A stretch of 64,000 bases of DNA from Ahrensia sp. (GCA_028817895.1 JAPPOQ010000009.1:1-64000); one strand, 5' to 3'. Counted from the stretch's first letter, positions 33,587 through 41,729 are shown. Numbers and translations: made by a program. Notes: generated from the letters alone by a model not told the origin.

Positions 33587-34635
33587 AGCGCACATTACGG
33601 CGTTCTATTTTGAAGCCGTCGGCGAAGCCGGAAGCAGAAGAGCCATCAGAAGAGGTTGTTTCCAAGCCCATCGTCAGCGCAGCAACCGAGAGTGTTGAGC
33701 CGGCTCCCGCAGTTGCAACCCGTATTGGTGGCGCCGGCAGTGCCTGGAAGTCGGGAGCGCTCGCCCAGGCGCAGGGCAGTCTGGATCGAAGCCGGGAGCA
33801 GATTGCCGATGATATCCTGCATGGCAGGCATGAATTGCGACTGGCACCCGGTCAGATCAGCGATCCGCTGGGAACCGACCGCAGGGCGGACTGGATGGAG
33901 CAGGACAGGTTTCTGTCGCTGCTCTCAAGCATCGAACAAAACGGCCAGGATACACCGATCTTGGTGTGGCCGGAGGACCCTGACTGGAAACCCGATCTGC
34001 TGCAGCCCGAAGCAATCGAGAATGTTCCATTTATCCTTCTGACCGGTAGGCGCCGTCATGCGGCCGCGGAGCGGCTCGGGCGGCCTCTCAGAGCTGTTCT
34101 CGGCCCACCTGAGAAGCGCAGTTCAAATGACAGCCGCTTCGAAATGCTGTTTATGCGTTTCCGGGAAAATGAGGAGCGGGAAAACCTTGGTGCCTTCGAA
34201 CATCTCACATCGATCGGTGAAATGTATGAAACGCTGCGAGAGAGCGCATCTGGCGAAAAACTGACAGCTGTTTCATTCGCAAAAAGGATCGGCGTGCATG
34301 AGAGTGTCGTGTCCCGGGGCAGGGCGGTTTACAAGGCCCGCGACGAAATCTTGAACGCGTTCAAGAATGTCTACGACATGTCGTTTGCAGAACTGCAAAA
34401 GGCGCTCGCAACGCTGTCCGAAGATGCAAAGGCAACTCCCAAGAAGCGGCCTAAATTCAAAAAGATAACGGTGAAACGAAAAATCGGAAACCGGAACCTG
34501 TCCGTCATTTCAGACAGCGGAAATCTGTCCGTCAAGGCGGCGGGATTGAACTTGGACAAGCCCAGCTTGGAGCGCCTCGGCGATCTTATTGCGGCTTACC
34601 TTCAGGAACAGGGATCAGAGGAATCGTCCAAATGA
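33583..34635 (+). CDS. repB: Plasmid partitioning protein RepB (ParB type)
   Basis: 350 residues. ParB/Srx core: FLSLLSSIEQNGQDTPILVWPE, ILLTGRRRHAAAERLG and RFRENEERENLGAFEHLTSIG, followed by the HTH (VSFAKRIGVHESVVSRGRAVY). Binds parS and cooperates with RepA in segregation and autoregulation. Start overlaps the repA stop (ATGA). Its own coding sequence contains a copy of the parS-like 18-mer at 34349-34366. Confidence 0.92.
   Translation: MKRTLRRSILKPSAKPEAEEPSEEVVSKPIVSAATESVEPAPAVATRIGGAGSAWKSGALAQAQGSLDRSREQIADDILHGRHELRLAPGQISDPLGTDRRADWMEQDRFLSLLSSIEQNGQDTPILVWPEDPDWKPDLLQPEAIENVPFILLTGRRRHAAAERLGRPLRAVLGPPEKRSSNDSRFEMLFMRFRENEERENLGAFEHLTSIGEMYETLRESASGEKLTAVSFAKRIGVHESVVSRGRAVYKARDEILNAFKNVYDMSFAELQKALATLSEDAKATPKKRPKFKKITVKRKIGNRNLSVISDSGNLSVKAAGLNLDKPSLERLGDLIAAYLQEQGSEESSK
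34349..34366. promoter_or_regulatory. parS: Second parS-like palindrome, inside repB
   Basis: TCTTGAACGCGTTCAAGA, identical to the core of the 42-bp palindrome upstream of repA. It encodes part of ILNAFKN in RepB. The symmetry ends exactly at 18 bp here, whereas the upstream site extends it to 42 bp. Confidence 0.6.
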
Positions 34636-34712
34636 CCACACGAGGGTTCATGGACGATCTGGTCTCACGCGGAACGCAATGAAGCGAAAGGACATCAAAG
34701 TGTTTTAACGGC

Positions 34713-34766
34713 AAAAGAAAAGCCCCCTAACCAAACGGTCAGAGAGCTCATCTTCATAATCTAGCA
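34713..34766 (-). ncRNA. Counter-transcribed RNA controlling repC (incompatibility RNA)
   Basis: On the minus strand a near-consensus promoter, TTGACA (34796-34801) and TAGATT (34773-34778) with a 17-base spacer, should start RNA near 34766. The transcript ends in a strong intrinsic terminator: AGCTCTCTGACC-gttt-GGTTAGGGGGCT (34721-34748, 12 pairs counting G-U) followed by UUUCUUUU. Length ~54 nt and location between repB and repC match the small antisense RNAs (ctRNA/incA) of repABC plasmids, which pair with the repC leader and block RepC synthesis. Confidence 0.85.
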
Positions 34767-34870
34767 GTTGTGAATCTAGGTCTCCGGCTAATCGTTGTCA
34801 ACTGATAACGCCTTTTTGGTGAACGGATTTCTTTTGCCTTCATTCCAAGGATGGAGGTCTAACAACTCTT

Positions 34871-36169
34871 ATGAAACATCACGGTTGGCGCAAGCCAACG
34901 CCGGGTCTTGTCGAGGCTGAAAAGCACGCACAAGCCGGCGAACGGCTCTCTGTACCCAAAGCACAGGCAATCGTCGCAGCCAAGAAGGTGGCAACGGCGA
35001 TCGGCCTGAAACCGCAGGATCTGCTGCTCCTCGATACGCTGAGCGCCTTTACGCAACAGCAAGACTGGGAGCAGGGCAGGCGGCCCATTGTCTGGGCTTC
35101 CAACAATTATCTTATGGAGCAGACGGGTTTTTCGCTGCCGACGTTGCAGCGGCATACACGGCATCTTGCGGAGCTCGGGCTTATTCACTTCAAGGACAGC
35201 GCGAATGGCAAACGCTGGGGCGCCAGGGACGAGCAGGGCTATATTGTCGAGGCCTATGGTTTCGACCTGTCACCATTGGCAGCGCGAGCCGAAGAGTTCG
35301 AAGCGCTGTATGCCCGCATGAAGGAAGAACGGGCCTTCTGTCAGTCCCTGCGCCACACGATTACGGTCACCCGGCGTATTATCCGCGCGAAGATCGAAAA
35401 GGCGCAGGAGAGCGCTCTCAGCGGCCCCTGGCGGGATCTGAGGGACGAGTTCGTTCTGTTGCTGGCCAAGCTTCCAGGCCGTGCTGTGCCGGCCGAGAGG
35501 CTCCTGGATGTCGTGGACTGGTTCGCGGAGCTGAAGGAGCGGGTCGAACAGGCCTTCGAAGCGGCTTTTGACTGGCCGGATCAGTCAGACAAACAGGCTG
35601 AATCCACAAGCAAGGACATCAAACATTCCCAAAATATGAGACCCAGCGATCTCACTGATGAGACCCATATACTAGATACAAACCAACCCTATCCCGTATC
35701 TAGTAATATCCATGAAACCATGGACGCAGCCAACTCGGAGCCAGAATTACCACCCTCGGTTGAGGTGGCGAGGCCGCAAGGGGGCGATATCGATGTCAGA
35801 TGGAACACCGGCAGCAGCCGGTACCGAACCGATATCGATGTTCCAACGCTGATGGCGTCGTGTCCGCACTTTGCCGAAATGGCGCGCGATCTGGAGGGCT
35901 ACATCAAGGACTGGAACCATCTGCACCGAGCGGCAAGCCAGATCCGGCCGATAGCCGGGATTTCCGAACATGCCTGGAACGTCGCGCAGGAGAAACTCGG
36001 GCCTCAGGTCGCCGCAGCGGCCGTCGCGCTGATCTTCGACAAACACAGCACCGGAGAGGTGTCTTCGCCGGGCGGATATCTGCGCGGCATGGTCGAAAAA
36101 GCCCTGGCCGGCGAGTTGCATCTCGATCGCAGCCTGTATGGGCGTTTGAACGAGGCAAGGGCGGTGTGA
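34871..36169 (+). CDS. repC: Replication initiator RepC
   Basis: 432 residues, the initiator specific to repABC replicons. N-terminal DNA-binding domain with GWRKPTPGLVEAEKHA, LKPQDLLLLDTLSAFT, WASNNYLMEQTGFSLPTLQRHTRHLAELGLI and RDEQGYIVEAYGFDLSPLAAR; C-terminal GAISGISEHAWNVAQEKLG-like region with FSPGGYLRGMVEKALAGEL features. GGAGG at 34853-34857 precedes the start. The origin of replication normally lies within repC; see the AT-rich segment at 35622-35725. Expression is limited by the ctRNA and by RepA/RepB. Confidence 0.92.
   Translation: MKHHGWRKPTPGLVEAEKHAQAGERLSVPKAQAIVAAKKVATAIGLKPQDLLLLDTLSAFTQQQDWEQGRRPIVWASNNYLMEQTGFSLPTLQRHTRHLAELGLIHFKDSANGKRWGARDEQGYIVEAYGFDLSPLAARAEEFEALYARMKEERAFCQSLRHTITVTRRIIRAKIEKAQESALSGPWRDLRDEFVLLLAKLPGRAVPAERLLDVVDWFAELKERVEQAFEAAFDWPDQSDKQAESTSKDIKHSQNMRPSDLTDETHILDTNQPYPVSSNIHETMDAANSEPELPPSVEVARPQGGDIDVRWNTGSSRYRTDIDVPTLMASCPHFAEMARDLEGYIKDWNHLHRAASQIRPIAGISEHAWNVAQEKLGPQVAAAAVALIFDKHSTGEVSSPGGYLRGMVEKALAGELHLDRSLYGRLNEARAV
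35622..35725. other. Putative oriV: AT-rich segment with symmetry inside repC
   Basis: This part of repC is visibly richer in A+T than its surroundings and encodes a low-complexity linker (NMRPSDLTDETHILDTNQPYPVSSN). It contains an inverted repeat ACTAGATAC (35671-35679) / GTATCTAGT (35696-35704) and a direct repeat TGAGACCCA/TGAGACCCA around 35637 and 35659. repABC origins studied so far lie in the AT-rich middle of repC. Confidence 0.5.
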
Positions 36170-36171
36170 CT

Positions 36172-36215
36172 AGCGTCAAGTGACGCTTGACATTTGCCTG
36201 TGAAGCGCTTAGAAG
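36172..36215 (+). promoter_or_regulatory. Promoter/operator of the higBA pair
   Basis: Overlapping dyads AGCGTCA-ag-TGACGCT (36172-36187) and GTCAAG-tgacg-CTTGAC (36175-36191) run into a -35 hexamer TTGACA (36187-36192), with TAGAAG (36210-36215) 17 bases on as a weak -10. The layout fits autorepression by HigA. Confidence 0.6.
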
Positions 36216-36221
36216 TCTGCG

Positions 36222-36512
36222 ATGAAAATTGAGAGTATCGGCCACAAGGGTCTGCGGCGGTTCTTCGAAACCGGGAACCCCAAAGGGTTGGTGGGGGATA
36301 CGGCCAGGCTGCGCAAGATGCTCGCCTTCATCGATGCGGCAGCCGATCTGGAAGAGCTTGCAACGCCGCCCAATTACGGCCTTCACCAACTGACCGGAGA
36401 TCGCAAGGGAACGTGGTCGATGACCGTAACGAGAAACTGGCGGCTGACGTTTCGGGTGAATGAGGACGGTGCTCTCACGGATATGGACTTGGAGGACTAT
36501 CATGGCTCTTGA
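36222..36512 (+). CDS. higB: HigB-type toxin (RelE superfamily mRNA interferase)
   Basis: 96 residues with the HigB signature: IGHKGLRRFFETGNPKGL at the N-terminus, LRKMLAFIDAAADLEEL, GLHQLTGDRKGTWSMTVTRNWRLTFRV and LEDYHG at the C-terminus. Ribosome-dependent mRNA endonuclease; plasmid stabilisation is the likely role next to repABC. Toxin precedes antitoxin, the usual higBA order. Confidence 0.9.
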   Translation: MKIESIGHKGLRRFFETGNPKGLVGDTARLRKMLAFIDAAADLEELATPPNYGLHQLTGDRKGTWSMTVTRNWRLTFRVNEDGALTDMDLEDYHGS

Positions 36513-36804
36513 AATGCATCCGTCCCTGACGGTCCATGTCGGTGACTGGCTCAAGACCGAGATCGTTGAGCCTGCGTCGATCAGCGTGAAAGACCTCGCC
36601 GATCACTTCGGGGTATCCCGGCAGGCGCTCAGTACGTTGCTGAATGGCAATGCAGGCTTGTCCGCTGAGATGGCCATTCGCTTCGAAAAGGCATTTGGCG
36701 TGAAGGCGGACACGCTTCTTCGGATGCAAACGAGCTATGAGCTGGCTCAGGTACGGCTGCATGAGGACGACATCAAAGTGCAGAAACTGAAGGCGGTCGC
36801 TTAA
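36502..36804 (+). CDS. higA: HigA-type antitoxin (Xre family)
   Basis: 100 residues: HTH ISVKDLADHFGVSRQALSTLLNGNAGLSAEMAIRFEKAFG, then a helical tail (LLRMQTSYELAQVRLHED). Starts 11 bases inside higB with GGAGG at 36491. Neutralises HigB and represses the operon through the dyads at 36172-36191. Confidence 0.9.
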   Translation: MALEMHPSLTVHVGDWLKTEIVEPASISVKDLADHFGVSRQALSTLLNGNAGLSAEMAIRFEKAFGVKADTLLRMQTSYELAQVRLHEDDIKVQKLKAVA

Positions 36805-36817
36805 CAGGGGAGGGGAC

Positions 36818-37957
36818 CTAAAGCCCGCTCGCCCTAGTCAGATTGTTGCGGAACCGGTCGCGGCGGCGCTGATAGGTGCGGGTCATTGCGACGGTGGAAT
36901 GGCCGAGTTGTTTCTGGACGAAGCGTTCGTCGACGTCGCCGCTGGCAAAGCCGGCCCGCAAGGAATGCCCGGAAAACCGCTCCTCCCGGTCGGCCATCGC
37001 GATGTCGCTTCGAATCCCGGCCTTCATGACGGTGCGCTTGATCAGCCGGGCGACATGCTTGTCGGAGAGCCGGTCGGCTCCGACGGATATGGAGCCGCCG
37101 CGCCCGTCGGCCCGCAGAACCCGGCGGAAGAGGGGACCTTTGGCAATCCGGCCGTAATGCATCCATGTTTCGAGCGCCGCGACGGGACAGGAGCGCTCAG
37201 ACGATCCCCGTCCAACGACAGGTTCACGCCAGCCGGTCTTGGTCTTGATGGACAGGACCAGCCCCTCGTCGTAAAACTCGACCCAGCCGCGCCCCTCTTC
37301 CGTGTCTCCCTTTGCGACGTCCAGGCCTGTGATCTCCGAGCGTCTGAGGCCACCCGCGAACCCGACGAGGAGGATGGCGCGGTCCCGCAGGCCCCGCAAG
37401 GAATGATCGAGCGTGTCGATCATCGCCAGGATGTCCTCGGCGAGCACCGGTTCCTTGCCCTCCGGAGGAGTGCCGTGCTTGCGGCGGATGCCGGCCATGA
37501 CGCCCGCGATGTGGCGGTCTTTTCGGTCGAGGGGCGTGCCGTTTTGCGCAAAGGTCCAGCAGAGGCCGGCGAGGCGTCTCTCTATCGTCGAGACAGCCAA
37601 TGCCAGCTGTCCGGAGCCCTTGGCCGGTGCGGCGAGATGGGCGAGGTACAGCGCGACTGTCTCCGGGGTCGGCGGTGCCGTGGCTACGCCACAGCGGCGG
37701 CACCAGCTGGTGTAATCGGCCCAATCGGTGGCATAGGCCTTTTGGGTGTTTTCCGCCTTGGCGTGGCGGACATAGTCGCGGGCGGTGTCGACGAGCGCGT
37801 CGAGGGAGCCGGATCCGGCGATGGTGTCGGGCAGGGCGAGGGCGGTGTCGGAATGAGGTCTCTGGCCGTTCTCAGCATCGATGGCCGCGGGATTGTCCGC
37901 TTCGGGCGGCGAGAGGGCCGATGTCGGAGTGCCGGGGTTTTTGAGACTGCGCTGCAT
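36818..37957 (-). CDS. Tyrosine recombinase/integrase
   Basis: 379 residues. SAM-like N-terminal domain (about 50-135: VDTARDYVRHAKAENTQKAYATDWADYTSWC) and catalytic domain with the R-H-R-H-Y set: GGLRRSEITGL, FSGHSLRAGFAS, LGHSTVAMTRTYQRRRD. Such enzymes resolve plasmid multimers or mobilise elements. Oddity: the first ~12 codons lie inside the left terminal repeats of the adjacent Tni transposon (TIR begins 37922), so the original 5' end may have been replaced by transposon sequence. Alternatively the enzyme serves the transposon as its cointegrate resolvase, since no tniR is present. Confidence 0.87.
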   Translation of the reverse strand: MQRSLKNPGTPTSALSPPEADNPAAIDAENGQRPHSDTALALPDTIAGSGSLDALVDTARDYVRHAKAENTQKAYATDWADYTSWCRRCGVATAPPTPETVALYLAHLAAPAKGSGQLALAVSTIERRLAGLCWTFAQNGTPLDRKDRHIAGVMAGIRRKHGTPPEGKEPVLAEDILAMIDTLDHSLRGLRDRAILLVGFAGGLRRSEITGLDVAKGDTEEGRGWVEFYDEGLVLSIKTKTGWREPVVGRGSSERSCPVAALETWMHYGRIAKGPLFRRVLRADGRGGSISVGADRLSDKHVARLIKRTVMKAGIRSDIAMADREERFSGHSLRAGFASGDVDERFVQKQLGHSTVAMTRTYQRRRDRFRNNLTRASGL

Positions 37958-38050
37958 GTGATTTCAACACCTTGGCCCTGCCGTAATTTTGAGACTGATT
38001 CAGGGTTATTGAGACCAGCGGTCATTTTGATTCGCATTTTGTGAGACCAA
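37922..38050. repeat. Left-end transposase-binding repeat array
   Basis: Four repeats in the same orientation: CCGGGGTTTTTGAGACTG (37932-37949), CCGTAATTTTGAGACTG (37981-37997), CAGGGTTATTGAGACCAG (38001-38018) and TCGCATTTTGTGAGACCAA (38032-38050). The outermost is part of the 27-bp terminal repeat. Confidence 0.75.
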
Positions 38051-38075
38051 ATCGCAGCCGCACGGTTCGCAAGCT

Positions 38076-39719
38076 ATGTCCGATAATTTTCTGGATGACA
38101 AGCGCTGGAAGGAGGCCGAACACCGGGCAAAGGTGCTTGCGGCGCTGCCTGAGCAGCTGGGTCCGGGGGATATCGAGACGGCAACGCAAGCCCTCGGTGT
38201 GAGCTGGGCGACGCTATTCCGTCTCGTCAAGCGGTATCGCGAGGACCGGCGCACCAGTTCGTTGTTGCCACGCACGCGTGGTCCGCGGCGTGCCATGCGG
38301 CCTTTCGACCCGGCAATCGAAGTGATCGTGCGGCATCACTTCGCCAAGCTCTACGCAACACGGCGCAAGCCCACGCGAACGCGGTTCTGGCGCGAAATCG
38401 CGGCGGACTGCCGGGCAGAGGGCCTCCCGCCACCATCGATCCGGCGTCTTGGCCGCTGGCTGGAGGAACAGGATCAGGCGGAGCTGATGCGCCGGCGGGA
38501 GGGAAAGGGCAAAGCTGAACCGGTCTTCCTGGCAACGCCGGGCAAATTCGACGCGGCAAAGCCTCTCGATATCGTGCAGATCGATCACACCAAAGTGGAT
38601 GTGACGGTGGTCGATCCGGTGACGCGGCTCGCGGTGGGCAGGCCGACGCTGACACTGGCCATCGATGTGAACACCCGTATGGCGCTTGGGTTCTATCTGT
38701 CGCTTGAACCGCCTTCTTTGATGGCTGTGGCGCTGTGCCTGACCCATGCCGTCATGGACAAGGGTCCGTGGTTGGCTGCGCGCGGGATCGGCAACGCCTG
38801 GCCGTCCCGGGGTATCCCCAAACTCATTCATGTCGACAATGGGGCCGAGTTTCATGCCAGGGCCTTCGAGCGCGCCTGTTCGGAATACGGGATCGACTTG
38901 TCCTACCGGCCGCCGGGAACGCCGCGCTTCGGCGGCCATATCGAGCGTCTGATCGGCACGATGATGGGTGCTATCCACTTTCTGCCGGGGTCTCATTTCT
39001 CCAACAGCCAGGAGCGCGGCGATCTGGATTCGCAGGCCGAAGCGGTGATGACCCTGCGCGAGCTGGAAACCTGGCTGGCCCTGGAGATCACCGGCTCCTA
39101 TCATGCCCGTGTGCACAGGGCGCTCGATCTGCCGCCGCAGGCGGTCTGGAACGCCCGCACCGGAGACAGCCCGCCGCGTCTGCCCTCCGACCCCCGGCAG
39201 TTCCTGATCGACTTCCTGCCCGGCGAGGAGCGGGTTTTGCAGCGCGACGGTCTGCACCTGTTCCATATTCGCTACTGGGCCGACGAATTGCGGCGGCTGA
39301 TGGGATCGGCCTTGCGCAAGGTGACCATCCATTACGATCCGCGCGATCTCTCCTGCGTTTTCGTCAGGACGGGGGAGGGGATCATCGAGGCCCGGCCGGC
39401 CGATCTCACACGGCCATCGATCACACTGTGGGAGCACCGTGCCGCCAGACGTGCCTTGCGGGACGCGGGCCGCAAGGCGGTGGACGAGGATCTGATCTTC
39501 TCGACCATCCTGGCTCAGCGCGAACTCGTCGACGAGGCGCAGCGCACGACGAAGGCAATACGCCGGGAGCGGAACCGGCGTTCCCATCTTCCTCCGCAGA
39601 AGATGATCGACGTCACACCGGAACCGGGCGGCCGGACGTCAACGGCAGCAACCCAGGCCGAAGGCGGCAAGCCGGCGAAGCTTCCTTACTATGAAGTGGA
39701 GGAGTGGGATGACGACTGA
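38076..39719 (+). CDS. tniA: TniA-type DDE transposase
   Basis: 547 residues, Mu/TnsB/TniA family. N-terminal HTH domains (LGVSWATLFRLVKRYREDRR), RNase H-like catalytic core with DDE residues in IVQIDHTKVDV, IHVDNGAEFHARAFE and FGGHIERLIGTM, and a Mu-type C-terminal beta-barrel (LFHIRYWADELRRLMG ... VTIHYDPRDLSCVFV). Cuts and joins transposon ends in a replicative or cut-and-paste reaction with TniB and TniQ. Its stop overlaps tniB. Confidence 0.88.
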   Translation: MSDNFLDDKRWKEAEHRAKVLAALPEQLGPGDIETATQALGVSWATLFRLVKRYREDRRTSSLLPRTRGPRRAMRPFDPAIEVIVRHHFAKLYATRRKPTRTRFWREIAADCRAEGLPPPSIRRLGRWLEEQDQAELMRRREGKGKAEPVFLATPGKFDAAKPLDIVQIDHTKVDVTVVDPVTRLAVGRPTLTLAIDVNTRMALGFYLSLEPPSLMAVALCLTHAVMDKGPWLAARGIGNAWPSRGIPKLIHVDNGAEFHARAFERACSEYGIDLSYRPPGTPRFGGHIERLIGTMMGAIHFLPGSHFSNSQERGDLDSQAEAVMTLRELETWLALEITGSYHARVHRALDLPPQAVWNARTGDSPPRLPSDPRQFLIDFLPGEERVLQRDGLHLFHIRYWADELRRLMGSALRKVTIHYDPRDLSCVFVRTGEGIIEARPADLTRPSITLWEHRAARRALRDAGRKAVDEDLIFSTILAQRELVDEAQRTTKAIRRERNRRSHLPPQKMIDVTPEPGGRTSTAATQAEGGKPAKLPYYEVEEWDDD

Positions 39720-40590
39720 ATTCGGGCATCTGTTTGCGGCTTCGCAATCGCTCGCGGCCAGGAGTGCGCAAGAGCGTATCCGCCGTATCCGGGCCGACCG
39801 GTGGATCAGCTATCCGCGGGCCGAACAGGCGCTCGCCAAACTGGAAACCCTGATCGCGTTTCCGCAACGGGCCCGCATGCCGAACCTGCTGATCGCCGGC
39901 GAAAGCGGCATGGGCAAGACGATGATCGTCGAGAAGTTCGCCCGCGATCATCCCGTCTGGTTCGACGAGGCGACCGGAACGACACGCATGCCGGTGATCA
40001 CGGTCCAGATGATATCGGGACCGCACGAGGCCCGCTTCTACCGCCGGGTGCTGGCCGCGATCGGCGCGCCCGAACCGCCGCGTGCGACGCTTGGCGTCCT
40101 GGAAAGCCTTGTCCTTCGCCTGCTGTCCCGGATCCGTCCGGGCATGCTGGTGATCGACGAGATCCACAGTCTGCAGGTCGGCAGCATTCGCGAGCAGGCC
40201 CGTTTCCTGAACATGCTGCGGTTTCTGGGCAACGAGTTGCGGATTCCTCTCGTCTGCGTCGGCACCCAGAAAGCGCGCAATGCGCTGCGCACCGACGATC
40301 AGCTGGTACGGCGTTTCGAAGCCTTTGCCTTGCCGGCCTGGCGAAATGGTATGGAATTCGAAGGCCTGATCGGCAGCCTGCAGCGATCGCTGCCGTTGCG
40401 CCGCGAGAGCGAAATCGATCCCGCCATGCTGAAGCGCATCATCACCGCGACCTGCGGCATCACGGCCGGCATATTCTCGCTGATGGGTCAGCTGGCGATC
40501 GACGCCATCGAAAGCGGCGAGGAGCGTATCGTGCTGACCGGAGCGACCGGTACCGACGCGCTGAAATCGGTGCTCGGCGAGACGGTGTGA
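39709..40590 (+). CDS. tniB: TniB-type transposition ATPase
   Basis: 293 residues, AAA+ ATPase of the TniB/TnsC/MuB type that selects the target and activates TniA. Walker A LLIAGESGMGKTMIVEKF, Walker B GMLVIDEIHSL, sensor region IPLVCVGTQKARNAL and arginine-rich LRTDDQLVRRFE. ATG 39709 lies within the 3' end of tniA, preceded by GGAGG. Confidence 0.88.
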   Translation: MTTEFGHLFAASQSLAARSAQERIRRIRADRWISYPRAEQALAKLETLIAFPQRARMPNLLIAGESGMGKTMIVEKFARDHPVWFDEATGTTRMPVITVQMISGPHEARFYRRVLAAIGAPEPPRATLGVLESLVLRLLSRIRPGMLVIDEIHSLQVGSIREQARFLNMLRFLGNELRIPLVCVGTQKARNALRTDDQLVRRFEAFALPAWRNGMEFEGLIGSLQRSLPLRRESEIDPAMLKRIITATCGITAGIFSLMGQLAIDAIESGEERIVLTGATGTDALKSVLGETV

Positions 40591-41627
40591 TGGCCGGCCG
40601 CCTGCCCGTCGTTCCCAGGCCCGAAGCTGATGAGCGATTGTCGTCCTGGCTGACGCGGCTTGCCGGACTCTATGCGATGCCGGTGGATGCGCTGCTCGGC
40701 CATCTCGGTGTGGGCGGTACGACCGTGCACGATCTCGAATGGCGCCTCCCGGAAGGGGAGGGGGCCTCGATCGCCCGCGGGACAGGCATATCGCCAGAAG
40801 AGCTGCAGGCCATGACATTCGGTAATATCGTGCCCGATGCCCGGATGATGATCGCTCAGAGGAACCGTTATCGCTGCCCGCTATGCCTGTCAGACACTCG
40901 AGAGGCGGGTGTTCGAAGAAAGGCCGCGGCTTTTCCCTGGACATGGCGCTGTCCCATCCATGGCGCGAGTTATGTGACATCGACGGGCGCCGAACTTGAG
41001 AGCCTTCTTGGCAATGAGCGGCTGGCCGCCCTGGACCGGCATGCGGAACATGGTGCCGCCCGTCTGTCGGCCTGGGTGCGCGGGGAGGATGATGGGGACG
41101 AAAGAGTACCGGCGGTGCCGGCGATGTTGGACCTGTTGACGGCACGGCATCGCAAGCCGTCGCCGCCATCGCTGAGCGAGCAACCGCGGATGTCGCTGCA
41201 GGAACGCCGCGACAATCACGCCTTCCTGACGCGGCCGATCGTCCGCCAGGCGCTGACGGTCGTGGTGCCCGAATACGATCTTGTGGCTCCGGTGCTGACC
41301 AAGCCGGTGCGGGCAGGGCTGTCGTCCCTGGCGACGGCATCGCTGCTGCAGGCCTATGCGCTCGCGGTGGGGATCGGCCGGTTGGCGGAGGATCCTGTCG
41401 ATCCGGTGGTTGCGGTCCTGCTGGCCAGCGATGCGGCAGGGGAGGGGCGTGTGCGGACCGTTCTTCGAAAATGGCCCCTGACGTCGAGGAGATGTGTGTA
41501 TGCACGGTTTTGGCGCGCTCAGCGCAGCGAGAGAGACCGTGAGGCGGCGCTAAAGGCGGCTCGCGGGCCTCAGTCTCACAAATTACGATTCAGCCAGTCT
41601 CATTATTTCCGGTATGCAGTCTCATGA
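40590..41627 (+). CDS. tniQ: TniQ-type transposition protein
   Basis: 345 residues, starting in the tniB stop (TGATG). TniQ domain: RLPVVPRPEADERLSSWLTRLAGLYAMP, then a zinc-binding-like CPLCLSDTREAG ... WTWRCPIHG. TniQ/TnsD proteins take part in target choice. Three of the four right-end repeats overlap its last 57 bases, so coding and cis-acting functions share sequence. Confidence 0.85.
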   Translation: MAGRLPVVPRPEADERLSSWLTRLAGLYAMPVDALLGHLGVGGTTVHDLEWRLPEGEGASIARGTGISPEELQAMTFGNIVPDARMMIAQRNRYRCPLCLSDTREAGVRRKAAAFPWTWRCPIHGASYVTSTGAELESLLGNERLAALDRHAEHGAARLSAWVRGEDDGDERVPAVPAMLDLLTARHRKPSPPSLSEQPRMSLQERRDNHAFLTRPIVRQALTVVVPEYDLVAPVLTKPVRAGLSSLATASLLQAYALAVGIGRLAEDPVDPVVAVLLASDAAGEGRVRTVLRKWPLTSRRCVYARFWRAQRSERDREAALKAARGPQSHKLRFSQSHYFRYAVS

Positions 41628-41685
41628 ACCCCGGGCGGAAAACGCCGCTAACCTCTTGAGTCTCATGAATTCCGGCCTTCCGACA
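41571..41685. repeat. Right-end transposase-binding repeat array
   Basis: Four inverted copies of the left-end repeat: CAGTCTCACAAATTACGA (41571-41588), CAGTCTCATTATTTCCGG (41595-41612), CAGTCTCATGAACCCCGG (41617-41634) and GAGTCTCATGAATTCCGG (41658-41675), the last within the terminal repeat ending CCGACA at 41685. Confidence 0.75.
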
Positions 41686-41729
41686 GCTTTTGCCGGGAAT
41701 CGCTCATCTTTGGAGCACTATTTTAGAAC

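Larger units (their letters stand above)
37922..41685 (+). mobile_element. TniA-TniB-TniQ transposon (Tn402/Tn5053- and Tn7-related)
   Basis: Bounded by imperfect 27-bp terminal inverted repeats that begin TGTCGGA and end in ACA on the right (37922-37948 and 41659-41685, 21 of 27 matching). Each end carries four copies of a ~18-bp repeat, consensus CCGGNNTTNNTGAGACTG: left at 37932, 37981, 38001, 38032; right, inverted, at 41571, 41595, 41617, 41658. Arrays like this are binding sites of TniA/TnsB-type transposases. No resolvase (tniR) or cargo genes lie between the ends. The 5-bp flanks GCCGA and GCTTT do not match, so no target duplication is visible. Confidence 0.75.

Noticed and set aside
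36899-38044. 381-codon plus-strand frame opposite the tyrosine recombinase
   Set aside because: The minus strand has the intact R-H-R-H-Y recombinase; the plus frame has no recognisable domain.
39613-41505. 630-codon minus-strand frame opposite tniB/tniQ
   Set aside because: Pro/Arg/His-rich shadow of overlapping tniB and tniQ, both of which have clear motifs.
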